Assembly (NCBI GenBank): GCA_964441595.1
Contig: CAYTXM010000025.1
Location: 1-5,479 of the forward strand
From: DAOVIY01 sp964441595
GTDB taxonomy: Bacteria; Patescibacteriota; Minisyncoccia; UBA6257
DNA: 5,479 nucleotides
Direction: 5' to 3'
Of this stretch, positions 4,700 to 5,479 are shown piece after piece (position 1 is the first letter of the stretch; each line of letters opens with the position of its first letter). A program made the position numbers and the translations under genes. The notes beneath the pieces are model-generated. The model saw only the letters and a program-made list of their open reading frames with translations. It did no database searches and was not told the DNA's origin.

Positions 4700-5296
4700 T
4701 CAAGAAAATCTAGTTAATGCCTCTTTACAATATTTATCTATAAGTTTTTTTAATTTTGTATTTGAAACATAAACTGTAAGAGTACCGTATTTACTTTTAT
4801 TTTTATAAGTCCCTTCCTTACTTTTTCTAACAATAGATTTAACAAACCTTAAATGAGGAATATTTGTTTCTTTTTGCCAAAAATCTAATATTTCCTTTAA
4901 ATTAATATCATCAAATACATTTAAAGCAGCCCTTATTTTGAAATCTTTAACCCCACAAATAATCTTTAGGAATGTTAAAAAAAGTTTTATTATCTGAGGG
5001 TCCGAATTAGTTAACACTACTTTATACCTATTTCCCTTTGTTCCTTCGCCTAAGAATAATCCTATGCCCAAATTTAATAATTCTATATCCTTTTTAGTTT
5101 TTAATTTTTTAATTTTAAATGGATCTCCATTAGGATTGTATTTGACATAGTTAGCTATACTTCGTGATCTTCGAGAAATATCATATTTGCTCATCCAATA
5201 AGTCACTTGGTGGTAAGTTAAATCAGTCTTGCCTGAAATCTCTTGCATCGATAACCCCTTCCTATATAACCTTTCCAATTTTTCTTTTGATATCAT
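4700..5296 (-). CDS. HTH plus LAGLIDADG-like protein (putative homing endonuclease relative)
   Basis: This is a 198-aa basic protein. Residues about 5-48 form a helix-turn-helix-like segment (LYRKGLSMQEISGKT, then the recognition helix around TYHQVTYWMSKY), resembling resolvase-type or Trp-repressor-like HTH. From about 74 a degenerate LAGLIDADG helix appears, LNLGIGLFLGEGTK (74-87), with Glu84 where the catalytic acid sits. It is followed by VVLTNSDPQIIKLFLTFL (93-110) and a C-terminal strand/helix LTVYVSNTKLKKLID (173-187), which fit a single LAGLIDADG domain. Such domains either cleave DNA as homing endonucleases or act as binding factors (as in WhiA); catalysis is not shown. AGGA lies 8 nt before the ATG. 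The gene is free-standing between intact tRNA-Tyr (21 nt upstream) and tRNA-Thr (6 nt downstream), with no intron. Confidence 0.8.
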   Translation of the reverse strand: MISKEKLERLYRKGLSMQEISGKTDLTYHQVTYWMSKYDISRRSRSIANYVKYNPNGDPFKIKKLKTKKDIELLNLGIGLFLGEGTKGNRYKVVLTNSDPQIIKLFLTFLKIICGVKDFKIRAALNVFDDINLKEILDFWQKETNIPHLRFVKSIVRKSKEGTYKNKSKYGTLTVYVSNTKLKKLIDKYCKEALTRFS

Positions 5297-5304
5297 AATT
5301 AATA

Positions 5305-5308
5305 TCCT
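5305..5308 (-). promoter_or_regulatory. Ribosome binding site of the 198-aa ORF
   Basis: AGGA is placed 8 nt before the ATG at 5296, inside the 21-nt spacer after tRNA-Tyr. It supports this start and shows the ORF has its own translation signal although it sits in a tRNA transcript. Confidence 0.6.
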
Positions 5309-5317
5309 ATTGGTGAG

Positions 5318-5400
5318 TGGGCGCGGTAGGACTCGAACCTACGGAGGCCTAAGGCCGTCAGATTTACAGTCTGATGCAATTGCCGCTATGCGACGCGCCC
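5318..5400 (-). tRNA. trnY: tRNA-Tyr (anticodon GUA)
   Basis: This class II tRNA has acceptor GGGCGCG/CGCGCCC, discriminator A73, anticodon stem TCAGA/TCTGA with loop CTGTAAA (anticodon GTA), a long variable arm with GGCC-TTA-GGCC pairing, and T stem GTAGG/CCTAC. CCA is not encoded. It follows tRNA-Thr(UGU) with a 7-nt spacer. Confidence 0.97.
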
Positions 5401-5407
5401 ATGAATG

Positions 5408-5479
5408 AGCCGAGGAGAGGACTTGAACCCCCAACCTACGGTTTACAAAACCGTTGCTCTACCATTGAGCTACCTCGGC
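5408..5479 (-). tRNA. trnT: tRNA-Thr (anticodon UGU)
   Basis: Acceptor GCCGAGG/CCTCGGC, D arm GCTC/GAGC, anticodon stem ACGGT/ACCGT with loop TTTGTAA (anticodon TGT, decoding ACA and probably ACG). The T stem GGGGG/CCTCT contains two G-U pairs. The discriminator is U73 and CCA is not encoded. The 5' base coincides with the window end, so the mature gene is complete. Upstream context is not visible. Confidence 0.95.

Overview
This is an A+T-rich bacterial window in which every supported gene lies on the minus strand, so transcription runs from high to low coordinates. The gene set (release factor 2, FtsE, FtsX, ribosomal protein L33, PCMT) is bacterial. Compact spacing, tRNAs without an encoded CCA, weak or absent Shine-Dalgarno sequences and a HTH/LAGLIDADG-like ORF suggest a small-genome lineage, most plausibly Patescibacteria/CPR. 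That placement is inference. TGA is used as a stop (pcm and the 198-aa ORF) and an RF2 with an SPF motif is present, so UGA is not recoded.

In transcription order, the first block is a tRNA cluster: tRNA-Thr(UGU), tRNA-Tyr(GUA), a 198-aa HTH plus LAGLIDADG-like protein, tRNA-Thr(GGU), rpmG (L33, too short for automatic ORF calls) and tRNA-Trp(CCA). The rpmG stop codon overlaps the first two bases of tRNA-Trp. The order rpmG-trnW is the classic one that usually leads to secE-nusG, but here it is followed by a small membrane-anchored six-cysteine protein of unknown function.

The second block is a single 163-aa gene, possibly a divergent DUF218/YdcF relative. It has its own sigma-70-type promoter, a palindrome next to it, a near-perfect Shine-Dalgarno sequence and a rho-independent terminator.

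The third block looks like one transcription unit: a strong extended -10 promoter, pcm, prfB, ftsE, ftsX and tRNA-Gln(UUG). Gaps are 79, 2, 28 and 4 nt. FtsE and FtsX form the ATPase/permease complex that controls peptidoglycan hydrolysis at division, and prfB-ftsE-ftsX is a known bacterial neighbourhood. The RF2 gene lacks the whole N-terminal domain 1 (about 120 residues), and there is no room upstream for it. The tRNA-Gln has C instead of the near-universal U at position 33.

No CRISPR array, insertion sequence, toxin-antitoxin pair or defence system was seen. The strongest candidates for something unusual are the domain-1-less RF2, the tRNA-nested LAGLIDADG-like gene and the C33 tRNA-Gln.
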